Shown in pieces: positions 21,734 to 32,668 of a stretch of DNA of 64,000 nucleotides. Each line of letters starts with the position of its first letter. The stretch's first letter is position 1. This stretch comes from Diplonema papillatum (lineage: Eukaryota > Euglenozoa > Diplonemea > Diplonemida > Diplonemidae). The position numbers were made by a program, and so were the translations under genes. Under the pieces are notes generated by a model. The model saw only the letters and a list, made by a program, of their open reading frames with translations. It ran no database searches and was not told the DNA's origin. The stretch covers positions 102,437 to 166,436 of the forward strand of contig JAPJBO010000500.1 of assembly GCA_030068145.1 (NCBI GenBank), read 5' to 3'.

Positions 21734-22339
21734 TTAGCAGCTCCACTGTGAGGCATGGCAGCGGCGGCATATGCGCGCGCGGCAGAGTTCCTTGACAGCT
21801 GCAAACGACGTGCACTGTTGTACTGCCGGAAACACGTTCGTCGCATGGCGGCATCCACACGACCAACCATCGTGCTGCTCTCCTATCTGGAGCACCTCGA
21901 CGTGACTAAAAAGCTCGGCTAGCTTTCGGAGAAGCAGTGGCTTTGCGTACGTTGTCAGTGAATCGACGACAAAGCACGATCTCGGCGCAGTTGTCGAGAA
22001 GACCAAGAACACCCAGTGAGCCCCACACCCGTCCGCAGTATTAGATACTGCCCCCTGCCATTCAAGCTTTTCAGCCCCTTTGCTGAACCGAGTAAGCATG
22101 TTTAGAAGGGAGCTTGGGGAATAGGGGTGTGGATGCATCCCCCTCGTGAGCTGCACGAAGAGCGAGTGCTCCGCGTACATTATTCCGTCCGGCCTGTTGA
22201 CAGGGTCGTAGGCAGGGTTCGCGATCTGGACCGTCTGCGGCTGGTGACTCGTCCTGAGGAGCGTATCCATGAGCCCGGCAATCTCTGACGACAACAGCAA
22301 ATCGCCTTTGCCCATGACCACGATGTTGGTCTCTTTCAA
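21734..22339 (-). CDS. Ulp1-like (C48) cysteine protease frame
   Basis: A 201-residue frame with the layout of Ulp1/SENP-type proteases: GAHWVFLV (His108), then FVVDSL (Asp126), then EQHDGWSCG (Gln155, Cys161). Spacing His-Asp-Gln-Cys is as in the family, which removes SUMO-like modifiers or processes polyproteins. The N-terminal 100 residues are plausible for the family, and the C-terminus ends 40 residues after the catalytic Cys, which is short. Stand-alone C48 domains of this kind are common inside DNA transposons (MULE, Helitron) and DIRS-like elements. The frame lies about 200 bp outside the left arm of the 22,540-27,405 element, in opposite orientation. I infer a mobile-element gene, perhaps the flank of an older element. 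Host SUMO protease is the alternative. Confidence 0.6.
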   Translation of the reverse strand: MKETNIVVMGKGDLLLSSEIAGLMDTLLRTSHQPQTVQIANPAYDPVNRPDGIMYAEHSLFVQLTRGMHPHPYSPSSLLNMLTRFSKGAEKLEWQGAVSNTADGCGAHWVFLVFSTTAPRSCFVVDSLTTYAKPLLLRKLAELFSHVEVLQIGEQHDGWSCGCRHATNVFPAVQQCTSFAAVKELCRARICRRCHASQWSC

Positions 22340-22542
22340 GACTGTTTCGAGTTTTAAGGATCCGTGTTTTGTGTCTACGGTCGACAGTCAAGGTGGGTTG
22401 AAGTTCTTTCCTTGGGTGTGGCTGGTACTTGTTGGTTCGTCTGGTGGTGGTCTTGGCAGTTTTCAAGCCTTATTTTCAGTTAAACTCCTACGTTTCGGAC
22501 ATCGTGAGTTTTTTCCTGGGGCTTTTTATCTAATACCTGCTA

Positions 22543-22865
22543 ACTTTTTATTTAGCTTATAGCCACCTAGAGTAAAACTTTTTAATTAGCTTATAGCACT
22601 TTCAAATCTTTTTATTTAGCTTATAGCCACAAAAAACTTTTTATTTAGCTTATAGCCAGGAGGTCCTGAAACTTTTTTTTTAGCTTAAAGCCACCTGGTG
22701 AAAACTTGGTCGAACTTTTTGGTCAAAATTTTTTGGTCAAAAAATTGGCCAAAAAATTTGGTCAAAAAAAATCGGTCAAAAATTTTGGGTCAAAAAAAAT
22801 CGTCAAAAAATCGGTCAAAATTTTGGCCAAAAATGTTGGTCAAAAAAAATCGGTCAAAAATCCCC
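22543..22865 (+). repeat. left terminal inverted repeat of the RT-USP element
   Basis: Five TTTAGCTTATAGCCAC-type units (22,543-22,695), then about eight GGTCAAAA-type units (22,705-22,860). The second block is open in frame and reads FGQKKSVKN-type repeats that fuse to the reverse-transcriptase core. Confidence 0.85.
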
Positions 22866-25495
22866 TCTTCACTGAAAGCCCCGACGACATAGCACTCAAC
22901 ATCAAACAACAACAAACGCAACTGAGGCACAAAACACCATCGAACCACGACTTCTTAACGATGTACACGAAGTTGCCGCACGACGAGGTCAAACGAAGAG
23001 TGGGTTTGACCGTTGACGAAGCGTATGACTATGAAGAGAAGCATGGTCACAACCACCTCACCAGGGGCTCAAAACAACAGGGTAAAAAGACCTTCAATTT
23101 CGGCAAAGGAGCTAACAACACCAACCGGAACTACACAAGAGAAGAAGTCAAAGCCCTGCTGAATTTCGTCATCGACAACGCCTACATCGAGCAAGGCGAT
23201 ACGATTTTCAGACAGACAGGAGGCATACCGATGGGAGGTAACGCAAGTTCGGACTTAGCAAACCTTTACTGCTACAGCGTAGAGTCCGAATACATCGACG
23301 GCCTTCTAGCACAGGGCAAACACGACGAAGCCAAAGCGTTCGTGAACACCTGGCGTTTCATCGACGACTTCTTACAATGGGACTGTAAACCCCCACCTCA
23401 AGCCTTATACCGAATGGAGTACAAAGAAACCACAACGGCGCGAGACGACACCGTTTTTTTAGGCATACGAATCCGAATCGAACGACCAGAAGCACCACAC
23501 CCAGCACACATACGACTCAATGTTCATCCTAAAACATACGGTACACGCTTCACGCACCACCAGACCACAGCCCCCAAGACTCAAGCAAGCGGCATCTTCA
23601 AAGGCTCGCTGATAAGAGCGATGCGGCAAACCAACCATTGGCAGGACCTACGCGTAGAGATACAGCGAAACGTCTACGCGATGCTCGAACGAGGTCACCA
23701 TCCGAGAGTCCTCTACCCCCCATGGCAAGCCTGGCTAACCGAGGAATTTCGAAGCTTACCACGACTCCACAACCAGCTGAAACCATTCCTCGGCTACAGT
23801 ATCGCGCGATTCAAAGCCGGCAAACCGCGCATCGCAGAAGCCGAATTTGCCGGAAAACACCAACCCCTCAACTTCAGACCAGCCGAACTTCCCGTCACAC
23901 CGGACGACCTCGCTTCTTCCTCTGATAGCAGCACCACTACGACTCACGAACTCGATGATAGTCCAGTCGAAGACCGGCAGCAACCAACACCAACGCTCTT
24001 CACCCTCAAACAAAGAGTAGCCAACCTCGTAGCAAGCATCACCCTCGCAGCAGCAGTCGCGGCGGCCGGAGCCAAAACACTCTCAAAGCTCGCACGGTTC
24101 ACTACAACAAACTCCTGCTTCCTCCAAGCCGCGCTGAACCTAATCGCCGCCACCGACATGGCCCAACAAGTGGTTACATACAACGAATGTACATCGCACT
24201 CGAAGGGCGATTGTACGGCAGCCGTAAGCGGTTGGGTCACAGGAAGACGGACGCAAGCGACACTCCTGCATGTTTTCGCCAGCATCGACGGACCCTTCGG
24301 GGACGGGCAGCAGTGTGATCTCGGGGAAGTCCTTCGTGCAATCACTACAGCCCTACTGAACGAAAACGCAGCGCACCAAGCTTGTCAACAGAATCGTCAT
24401 GACACTTTCGTCGGCCTCCAGCACAACATCACAACTACCACAACCTGCAAAAAATGCAGCCACTCCAAGTCCAACATACCGGAAACCCAAGACATTACGT
24501 ACCTTCCACCAGGCGGCAATTCGATACAGAGATGTCTGAACCTCTGGAGCACACCCCGTTTAGCCGTCGACTACAAATGTGAAGCTTGCAAACACACCAA
24601 CACCACTTTGACAAGACCTAACTTCCAACACATCAACACAATGCTGCTTATCCAACTGCAAAGGGCACGCAAAAACGACACAACAAACCGCACCGCCATA
24701 CACGCAGACCACACCATCACACTCCCAGGACGTAACGCCCCCCTCAATCTAAGAGCAATAGCCGTACACTCCGGCCACAACAACGCAGGCCACTACGTCA
24801 TCCACGCCCTCAACGAGTCTGCAGACGCAAGCCAACGATGGTCATGTTTCGACGGTGTTCGGACGCACCACACACCTGCCCCGACATACTCCAGCAACGA
24901 GACTTTCCTCTGCGTCTACCAGCCTCAAGACGTCCAAGTAATGGAGGTCCCCCCACCAGTCTTCTTACCCTTCAACGACCACAAAACCACACCCACCTCG
25001 CCGACAACCATGTCTGCAGACGCGGTTTTAACCCAGGACCTCTTAGACGCCATTCGAGGAGACGAATTATCCGCCTCTCAAACTGGAACGCAGTACGACG
25101 AGCACACTACCGACGACAACAGCGCCACCACACCTACAATTCTAAGTACCCCGCAAAGCACCACCCCTACCACGGAACCAGAATCAAGCAGCGACGACGA
25201 CTTGCAATGCCCCTACTGCCATGCACGTACAACGGCAGCCGGACACCTTTTTAAAGGAAAACAGGGATTGCGCGTGCACCAACGGTTCTGCAAAGAAAGA
25301 CCACCAACGGTTCAACTAGAATACACACTACAGGGTCCCGCGAAGAAACGAGACAGATGCCCATATTGCAACAGTGACGGCCGAACAGTGGGGAAACCAC
25401 TTTTCACAAGTCTACGCCACCATGAGCCCTGGTGCAAAAAGAAACACAAAGCAAAGCGACGCGCTACCTCAAAGAAACCGACGGACGAAAACTAG
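22706..25495 (+). CDS. reverse-transcriptase core fused to USP protease and zinc fingers
   Basis: A 929-codon frame, first ATG at 22,961. Reading order: (1) RT palm from motif A (HDFLTMYTKLPHD, residues 81-93) through motif B (FRQTGGIPMGGNASSDLANL, about 172-191) and motif C (WRFIDDFL, about 216-223), the IPMG/(Y/F)IDD type seen in Penelope-like and related protist and animal retroelements. (2) A linker rich in S, T, P. (3) A ubiquitin-specific-protease (C19) domain with Cys471 in NSCFLQ, His696 in AGHYVIHA, Asp716 in WSCFDG and two CxxC pairs of the zinc ribbon between them. (4) Two C-terminal CPYC...H...C fingers and a basic tail. The RT fingers before motif A are missing and replaced by the arm's repeats, and motif A lies before the first ATG, so the RT is truncated or starts at a non-ATG or spliced site. 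The protease looks catalytically complete. Confidence 0.85.
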   Translation: MVELFGQNFLVKKLAKKFGQKKSVKNFGSKKIVKKSVKILAKNVGQKKSVKNPLFTESPDDIALNIKQQQTQLRHKTPSNHDFLTMYTKLPHDEVKRRVGLTVDEAYDYEEKHGHNHLTRGSKQQGKKTFNFGKGANNTNRNYTREEVKALLNFVIDNAYIEQGDTIFRQTGGIPMGGNASSDLANLYCYSVESEYIDGLLAQGKHDEAKAFVNTWRFIDDFLQWDCKPPPQALYRMEYKETTTARDDTVFLGIRIRIERPEAPHPAHIRLNVHPKTYGTRFTHHQTTAPKTQASGIFKGSLIRAMRQTNHWQDLRVEIQRNVYAMLERGHHPRVLYPPWQAWLTEEFRSLPRLHNQLKPFLGYSIARFKAGKPRIAEAEFAGKHQPLNFRPAELPVTPDDLASSSDSSTTTTHELDDSPVEDRQQPTPTLFTLKQRVANLVASITLAAAVAAAGAKTLSKLARFTTTNSCFLQAALNLIAATDMAQQVVTYNECTSHSKGDCTAAVSGWVTGRRTQATLLHVFASIDGPFGDGQQCDLGEVLRAITTALLNENAAHQACQQNRHDTFVGLQHNITTTTTCKKCSHSKSNIPETQDITYLPPGGNSIQRCLNLWSTPRLAVDYKCEACKHTNTTLTRPNFQHINTMLLIQLQRARKNDTTNRTAIHADHTITLPGRNAPLNLRAIAVHSGHNNAGHYVIHALNESADASQRWSCFDGVRTHHTPAPTYSSNETFLCVYQPQDVQVMEVPPPVFLPFNDHKTTPTSPTTMSADAVLTQDLLDAIRGDELSASQTGTQYDEHTTDDNSATTPTILSTPQSTTPTTEPESSSDDDLQCPYCHARTTAAGHLFKGKQGLRVHQRFCKERPPTVQLEYTLQGPAKKRDRCPYCNSDGRTVGKPLFTSLRHHEPWCKKKHKAKRRATSKKPTDEN

Positions 25496-26984
25496 ATACA
25501 CCACGGGTACCCAGTGTGCCCAGAGTGCCCTAACTGTGGCGAGCAACGAACAGTTCAACTACGTATTTTCCTAAAAAAAATTTTTTTACTACCGAGAGCA
25601 ACGACGCCGCACTTCGAAAAGCGCAACGTTCGCTGCTACCAGCAAACCTCTCTGAGCTATTCTACACTCTACTCTACTTAGAGCCATGGTGCGAACAATG
25701 GACCGATACGGTTTACAGGGCAACTCCTGCTCAACTTGTAAGACGTGGGGAGCCCAAGAACACTCACCTAACCTGGCGAGAACTTGGTGTCGGTCACAAA
25801 TTGTTTCGAACCTGACTCGCCAAAGCGACCAAGTAAGGTGTACACGAAAGAAGCCATGCATGCCCCCACAAACCCACCCGTATTAGCTTTAAAAGAACCC
25901 ATTCGACGAAAGTCACCCGGAGACTCTAAAATCCCGGATTCTCAAGCGAACTATAACTCTAAAAAATTTTGGTCAAGATTTTGGGTCAAATTTTTTTGGT
26001 CAAAAGATTTTGGCCAAAAAATTTGTTCAAGAAAAACCCCGGAGTTTCAAGCGAACTTTCACTCTAAAAATCGGTCAAAAATTTTGGTCAAAAAAGTTGG
26101 TCAATTGTTAGCCAATCTGAGAAAAATCACACACGGAATTCGAACCCAGAAAACCCTTTGCCGTGCTGTGCCAGCTACTGGAGTGGCCACACCTATTTGC
26201 ACACGTTCATCTTCGCTGCAGGTAGGGGTTTTCGGGCCCACCCGGAGCGAGGCCAACCTTCTCCACGTCTTATCATCTCATCACTCGAAACACCACCACG
26301 TCGTATCATCTTATCATTGCTTGAATTTTTGGAGTCTGATACTCGAAACAGTCTAGATAGGTCACCCACGTGTGTTTACGCCCGAAGGCTACATAAGAAC
26401 CGACTTGAAAAATCGTCCACAAAGAGCTTGCCGCCGTTTGCGTTAAAGAGAGTGTCATCGAAAAGTACTCTGGTCTGAACTCTGCGAGCTATGTATCATG
26501 TTTCCCGGTTTCTCTTTCAGCACCCGTATGCTCGCAACATTTATGCCCGGTACTTCCAGTCTTTTAGCGTGTTGCACCCCTTGCTCCCACTACGGCCGTC
26601 CAGATGCCGCCGGGTTGCAGGAATCTGATAGTCCCTGTCACGAACACCGCCACGAACTCGCTGACGAAGAAGGTTGTTGGAGGTCAAGAGAGTTAACAAC
26701 GCAATGGTTGCCAAAGTGTTGCGCCGCAAGTCGGCAGTCGCAAATCGGCAGAAAGGGGGTCCAAGTAAACGAGACCTAAGCAAAGTTGAAATGGGATGAG
26801 ATTAGACGCTACCCCAGAATCACCTTGACTCCCCCAAACGTATCCCACACATTGAAGCTTAAAACTTGCAACTTGAAATTGGAAACTTGAGTTCGAATCC
26901 AAATCGCACAGTTGTCACAGTCAATGGCTGGGTAAATGGTTCGAATCCGCCATGGGTGTGTTCTCAGGGATTGGAGTCTAATTG
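25496..26984. other. element interior without a supported gene
   Basis: Downstream of the fusion gene. Contains internal GGTCAAAA units (25,970-26,105), two copies of the TCAAGCGAACTWTAACTCTA motif (25,941 and 26,047), and no frame I recognise. Confidence 0.6.
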
Positions 26985-27405
26985 TCGACCAAAGAAATTG
27001 ACCCAAAATTCGGCCAAAATTTTGACCCAAAAAAATCGACCAAAAAAACGACCGAAAATTTTGACCAAAATTTCGGCCAAAATTTTGACCAAAACAAATC
27101 GACCAAAAATCGACCAAAAAATCGACCAAAAGTTTGACCAAAAATTCGACCAAAATTTCGGCCAAAATTTTGCCAACTCAGAAAAATGACCAAAATTTTG
27201 CAAAATGTGGCTCGAAGCTAATAAAAAAGTTTTTTGTGGCTATAAGCTAAATAAAAAGTTTTTTGTGGCTATAAGCTAAATAAAAAGTTTTTTGTGGCTA
27301 TAAGCTAAATAAAAAGTTTCAGGCCCTCCTGGCTATAAGCTAAATAAAAAGTTTTTTGTGGCTATAAGCTAAATAAAAAGTTTCTTGGTGGCTATAAGCT
27401 AATTA
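26985..27405 (-). repeat. right terminal inverted repeat of the RT-USP element
   Basis: TTTTGACC/TCGACCAAAA units (26,985-27,190), then six GTGGCTATAAGCTAAATAAA-type units (27,210-27,400), the reverse complement order of the left arm. Confidence 0.85.
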
Positions 27406-27667
27406 TCCCTAAATTGTATTCAAAATTCGGCTCGTCGAATTCGCGATTTCAAAGTTAAACTGTAATATACTGCTATATTGTAATATACTGCTACATTGTA
27501 TTTGGCCCCCCCCCTGTAACCCGGTGCGTATGTGACCAAAATGGGAAACTTGGTGCTCCTTGGAAAGGTTTCGCGACACATCTCTTCACAGCAGCAAACA
27601 TCTCGGAATTTGACTTTTGCGACGTATACATCATTACACCCCGTCTGTAAAGAGTTAAGGGACCTTA

Positions 27668-30600
27668 GGGACGCCGGATTATTACCCAGGCGGGCCAACT
27701 GCCCGCCCAAAGGGGGGGGGGGGGGGACCCACCCACCCCCAAATCTCCCGAGCCCGTGGGAATTTTTTTTTTTTGAGTTTCCAATTTCACCACCTGCCTT
27801 CTTGGCTTCCGACACCGCCATACACAGCTGAAATGTACGGGTTTGGTTTGTTCTGGAAAGTCGAAATAAGGGGGGGTTCGGGGGGCTTTGCCCCCCGGCC
27901 GAACGGTACGGCTCTATCAGGTCCAAGTTGCACCGCCCCTCCCCAAAAAACATCAACGTAATGGCCCAAACTTGGGCCATTACATCAATGTAACGGGCAG
28001 AATTTGACGGAAAACCACTGTTACATCAATGTAATGGGCCAAATTTGACCGAAATCCACTGTTACATCGATGTAATGGGCAGAATTTGACGGAAAACCAC
28101 TGTTACATCAATGTAATGGCCCAAATTTGACCGAAAACCACTGTTACATCGATGTAATGGGCAGAATTTGACCGAAAACCACTGTTACATCAATGTAATG
28201 GGCAGAATTTGACCGAAAACCACTGTTACATCAATGTAATGGCCCAAATTTGACGGAAAACCACTGTTACATCAATGTAATGGCCCAAATTTGACCGAAA
28301 ACCACTGTTACATCGATGTAATGGGCAGAATTTGACGGAAAACCACTGTTACATCAATGTAATGGCCCAAATTTGACCGAAAACCACTGTTACATTGATG
28401 TAATGGGCAGAATTTGACGGAAAACCACTGTTACATCAATGTAATGGCCCAAATCTGACGGAAAACCACTGTTACATCAATGTAATGGGCAGAATTTGAC
28501 CGAAAACCACTGTTACATCAATGTAATGGGCCAAATTTGACGGAAAACCACTGTTACATCAATGTAATGGCCCAAATTTGACCGAAAACCACTGTTACAT
28601 CGAATGTAATGGCCCAAATCTGACCGAAAACCACTGTTACATCAATGTAATGGGCAGAATTTGACCGAAAACCACTGTTACATCAATGTAATGGCCCAAA
28701 TTTGACGGAAAACCACTGTTACATCGATGTAATGGGCAGAATCTGACGGAAAACCACTGTTACATCAATGTAATGGCCCAAATCTGACTGAAAACCACTG
28801 TTACATCAATGTAATGGGCAGAATTTGACCGAAAACCACTGTTACATCAATGTAATGGCCCAATTTGACGGAAACCACTGTTACATCAATGTAATGGCCC
28901 AAATTTGACCGAAAACCACTGTTACATCGATGCAATGGGCAGAATTTGACGGAAACCCACTGTTACATCAATGTAATGGTCCAAATTTGACGGAAAACCA
29001 CTGTTACATCAATGTAATGGCCCAAATTTGACCGAAAACCACTGTTACATCGATGTAATGGCCCAAATCTGACCGAAAACCACTGTTACATCAATGTAAT
29101 GGCAGAATTTGACGGAAAACCACTGTTACATCGATGTAATGGGCAGAATCTGACGGAAAACCACTGTTACATCAATGTAATGGCCCAAATCTGACTGAAA
29201 ACCACTGTTACATCAATGTAATGGGCAGAATTTGACCGAAAACCACTGTTACATCAATGTAATGGCCCAAATTTGACGGAAAACCACTGTTACATCAATG
29301 TAATGGCCCAAATTTGACCGAAAACCACTGTTACATCGATGTAATGGCCCAAATCTGACCGAAAACCACTGTTACATCAATGTAATGGGCCAGAATTTGA
29401 CCGAAAACCACTGTTACATCAATGTAATGGCCCAAATTTGACGGAAAACCACTGTTACATCGATGTAATGGGCAGAATTTGACGGAAAACCACTGTTACA
29501 TCAATGTAATGGCCCAAATCTGACCGAAAACCACTGTTACATCAATGTAATGGGCAGAATTTGACCGAAAACCACTGTTACATCAATGTAATGGCCCAAA
29601 TTTGACGGAAACCCACTGTTACATCAATGTAATGGCCCAAATTTGACCGAAAACCACTGTTACATCGATGTAATGGGCAGAATTTGACGGAAACCCACTG
29701 TTACATCAATGTAATGGCCCAAATTTGACGGAAAACCACTGTTACATCAATGTAATGGCCCAAATTTGACCGAAAACCACTGTTACATCGATGTAATGGC
29801 CCAAATCTGACCGAAAACCACTGTTACATCAATGTAATGGGCAGAATTTGACGGAAAACCACTGTTACATCAATGTAATGGCCCAAATTTGACCGAAAAC
29901 CACTGTTACATCGATGTAATGGGCAGAATTTGACGGAAAACCACTGTTACATCAATGTAATGGCCCAAATCTGACGGAAAACCACTGTTACATCAATGTA
30001 ATGGGCAGAATTTGACCGAAAACCACTGTTACATCAATGTAATGGCCCAAATTTGACGGAAACCCACTGTTACATCAATGTAATGGCCCAAATTTGACCG
30101 AAAACCACTGTTACATCGATGCAATGGGCAGAATTTGACGGAAACCCACTGTTACATCAATGTAATGGTCCAAATTTGACGGAAAACCACTGTTACATCG
30201 AATCGCCATGCGGGCCATTACATTGATGTAACAGTGGTTTTCCGTCAGATTCTGCCTATTACATCGATGTAACAGCGGTTTTCCGTCAGATTCTGCCCAT
30301 TACATCGATGTAACAGTGGTCTTCCGTCAAATTCTGCCCATTACATCGATGTAACAGTGGTTTTCGGTCAGATTCTGCCCATTACATTGATGTAACAGTG
30401 GTTTTCGGTCAGATTCTGCCCATTACATCGATGTAACAGTGGTTTTCGGTCAAATTTGGGCCATTACATTGATGTAACAGTGGTTTTCCGTCAGATTCTG
30501 CCCATTACATCGATGTAACAGTGGTTTTCCGTCAAATTTGGGCCATTACATTGATGTAACAGTGGTTTTCGGTCAAATTCTGCCCATTACATTGATGTAA

Positions 30601-30985
30601 CAGTGGTTTTCGGTCAAATTTGGGCCATTACATTGATGTAACAGTGGTTTTCGGTCAAATTTGGCCCATTACATTGATGTAACAGTGGTTTTCCGTCAAA
30701 TTTGGGCCATTACATTGATGTAACAGTGGTTTTCTGTGAAATCCGGCCCATTACAGTGATGTAACAGTGGTTTTCCGCCAGATTTGGCCCATTACATTGA
30801 TGTAACAGCGGTTTTCGGTCAGATTTGGGCCATTACATTGATGCAACAGTGGGTTTCCGTCGGAAAATCTTCATGCAGTTTTGGGGAAAAAATATTCCCA
30901 CCAGAGGGGGGGGGGGGACCCACCCACCAAAATTTTGGCGAAAGTAGTGGGCAGTTGGCCCGCCCGGGTAATAATCCGCTGTCCC
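27668..30985. mobile_element. TIR-bounded satellite-filled element
   Basis: The left end, GGGACGCCGGATTATTACCC, continues with AGGCGGGCCAACTGCCCGCC; the right end is its inverted near-copy (30,945-30,985). Long G-runs followed by ACCCACCCACC stand next to both ends, but in the same orientation. Almost the whole interior is the 41-bp satellite. No gene. Confidence 0.7.
27958..30870. repeat. 41-bp satellite with central palindrome and one inversion
   Basis: The unit is CCACTGTTACATCAATGTAA followed by TGGGCAGAATTTGACCGAAAA or TGGCCCAAATTTGACGGAAAA. About 55 units run in one orientation to about 30,200; about 16 run in the opposite orientation from about 30,212. Most units hold the palindrome or near-palindrome TTACATCGATGTAA. 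The two unit variants alternate in mixed order, suggesting dimer-level spread. Confidence 0.93.
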
Positions 30986-31076
30986 TTATGCTGAACTTTG
31001 ATTAGGCGGAACCAGTGAATGCGAGTGCTCTTTGTCCAATGTAATCAACACCGCACAGCTCACGTATACTGCTCAC

Positions 31077-31190
31077 ATGGCGAAGGGCTCCGATGCGTCG
31101 TCGACGGTGGCGACCTTCGTCTTGACGCAAGGGCCGCAGGTTGTCTTCGAAGAGTTCCAGCGTGCCGTTCAGTCGATGTCCTCAACCTAG
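31077..31190 (+). CDS. short first-exon-like fragment, unknown
   Basis: A 37-residue frame beginning MAKGSDASSTVATFVLTQGP with third-position G/C use like real exons here. It ends in TAG after QSMSST. No family is recognised. It resembles the other orphan gene starts in the window (43,407; 55,257) and may be a 5' fragment left by partial duplication. Confidence 0.3.
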   Translation: MAKGSDASSTVATFVLTQGPQVVFEEFQRAVQSMSST

Positions 31191-31407
31191 CCATTAGCCG
31201 CTCTGGTCCTTGGCTAGCCGTCTCCGCGGTTTTTTTGGACACACACGCGCACCGGTCGTCCTTCGCGTCATGGGCGGTCGACGTGAGTTCATAGATGCTG
31301 ATCGACCATTAAGTCGTTGCTGATTGTCCCGGACAAGCGATCGACCCGTGGTCCTTGACGATCAATCCCGGTTGCTCGATCGGGCAGTGCTGTGATGCTA
31401 CAACTGG

Positions 31408-31612
31408 ATGGACGTCCCTGCCATTCACGACCGTCCCTGAGCGCGACCGTCCCTGACCGTTAACAACCGTCCCTGATCGTTAACAACCGTCCCTGAGCGT
31501 TCCCGACCGTCCTGATCGTTAACGACCGTCCCTGAGCGTTCCCGACCGTCGACCGTTAACGACCGTCCCTGATCGTTCCCTGAGCGTTCCCAACCGTCCC
31601 CCGACCGGCTGA
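31408..31612. repeat. GACCGTCCCTGA tandem repeat
   Basis: About ten degenerate units alternating GACCGTCCCTGA(T/G)CGTT with AACGACCGT or CCCGACCGT, 18-22 bp each. Confidence 0.85.
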
Positions 31613-32668
31613 ACGCTCCTGAGCCAGGCCCTGGTGTCTACGGCCGCGCAACGGTCGCGTCCTCCTGCCGGCCCGGCCTCCCACGACTTCCGCCTCTCGG
31701 CGTGCAGCGCGGTGGAAAACAGCAAGCGAAGATTCGATGCCTACTCTGATTGCTCGCTTGTCACTAGCTCACAGCAACAGTTTCGCAACCGACAAAGGTT
31801 GCGCCACGATTCTGGAGTCACGTAGCAAAAAGCTGGCTAGTGATTTGCATGCAAATGACTACTCCCCACTTCCGCAAGCAGACGGTGTCCAGGGAATATG
31901 CGTAAGTTACTTAGGGCGTCTCGGATTAATCGGGCCACGACTAGCTTCGGCGGCATATGAGACTCATGTCTTGGCTGTGGGAACGATGAAGACCGCAGTC
32001 TGCGGGAAGAGCAGAGCGTGTGACTCCACAGTTCGTCGAATGCTATAGCGGCCAAGATACGAAGCAGTGATGACGGCTATGTGTTTGTCAATCTGGGGTC
32101 GACCCGCGTTTTGTCGTCCGAGAGGACTTGCTTCGAAATTCGCAGCTAAGATCATAATCAATAACCTTCGGAGTGGATGGCTGGCGAGCTCCTAGTGTAC
32201 TATCCAAACAGCTACTTCAGGCGAAAGAGCTTTTTTCGGATTTCAAGTACACAAGTCGTAGCACATTCATTGGCATGGCAACTATTTTCGCTTGTCTTCT
32301 GGCAAGTATCGTGCTTGTTATCAAGTCAGCTCGTTGGTATAGAATGCCAACTACGCGATAAGCAGCGTACTTATCACGGACTTGGCATCAAAAACAATTG
32401 CATCGTTGTCCAGCCTCATGGCAATCGTTTGGACACGTCAGGAATATTGACATACCGGTCATCCGGTCGGTGGATTACACCGCTGGCAGCAGCGTTTTGT
32501 TGAGGTGGGGCGACCAGCAATGGTCGCAGAGAGAGACTGTACCCGGTGGTAGAATGTCGCCTGCGCGTTGAAGCGCAAGCTGATGGCTATATTCGTTTCA
32601 GAGCTCGAACGTGGACCGATATGCGGCTGCACAAGCATACGCAATCTTCAGCAAGCTCGAGGTCGATA
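31613..32668. other. no convincing gene
   Basis: Short frames on both strands without family motifs, splice signals or coding-like composition. I see nothing I can support. Confidence 0.5.

Larger units (their letters stand above)
22540..27405. mobile_element. TIR element carrying an RT-USP-zinc-finger gene
   Basis: The arms are inverted copies built from two kinds of tandem repeat. The outermost is ACTTTTTATTTAGCTTATAG plus CCAC units; inside it are GGTCAAAA(A/T)-type units. Left arm 22,540-22,865; right arm about 26,985-27,405. A distinctive variant, TAGCCAGGAGG(T/G)CCTGAAAC, occurs at the matching place in both arms, which confirms the pairing. GGTCAAAA units also occur internally at 25,970-26,105. 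The single long gene starts inside the left arm. The element is about 4.9 kb. Precise ends and target duplication are not resolved by eye. Confidence 0.85.

Noticed and set aside
22706..22860. Lysine-rich N-terminal domain (FGQKKSVKN repeats) of the RT-USP protein
   Set aside because: It is the in-frame translation of the left-arm tandem repeats and begins without ATG; probably not a real domain.
27958..30870. CRISPR array
   Set aside because: Repeats are directly adjacent with no unique spacers, and the host looks eukaryotic.
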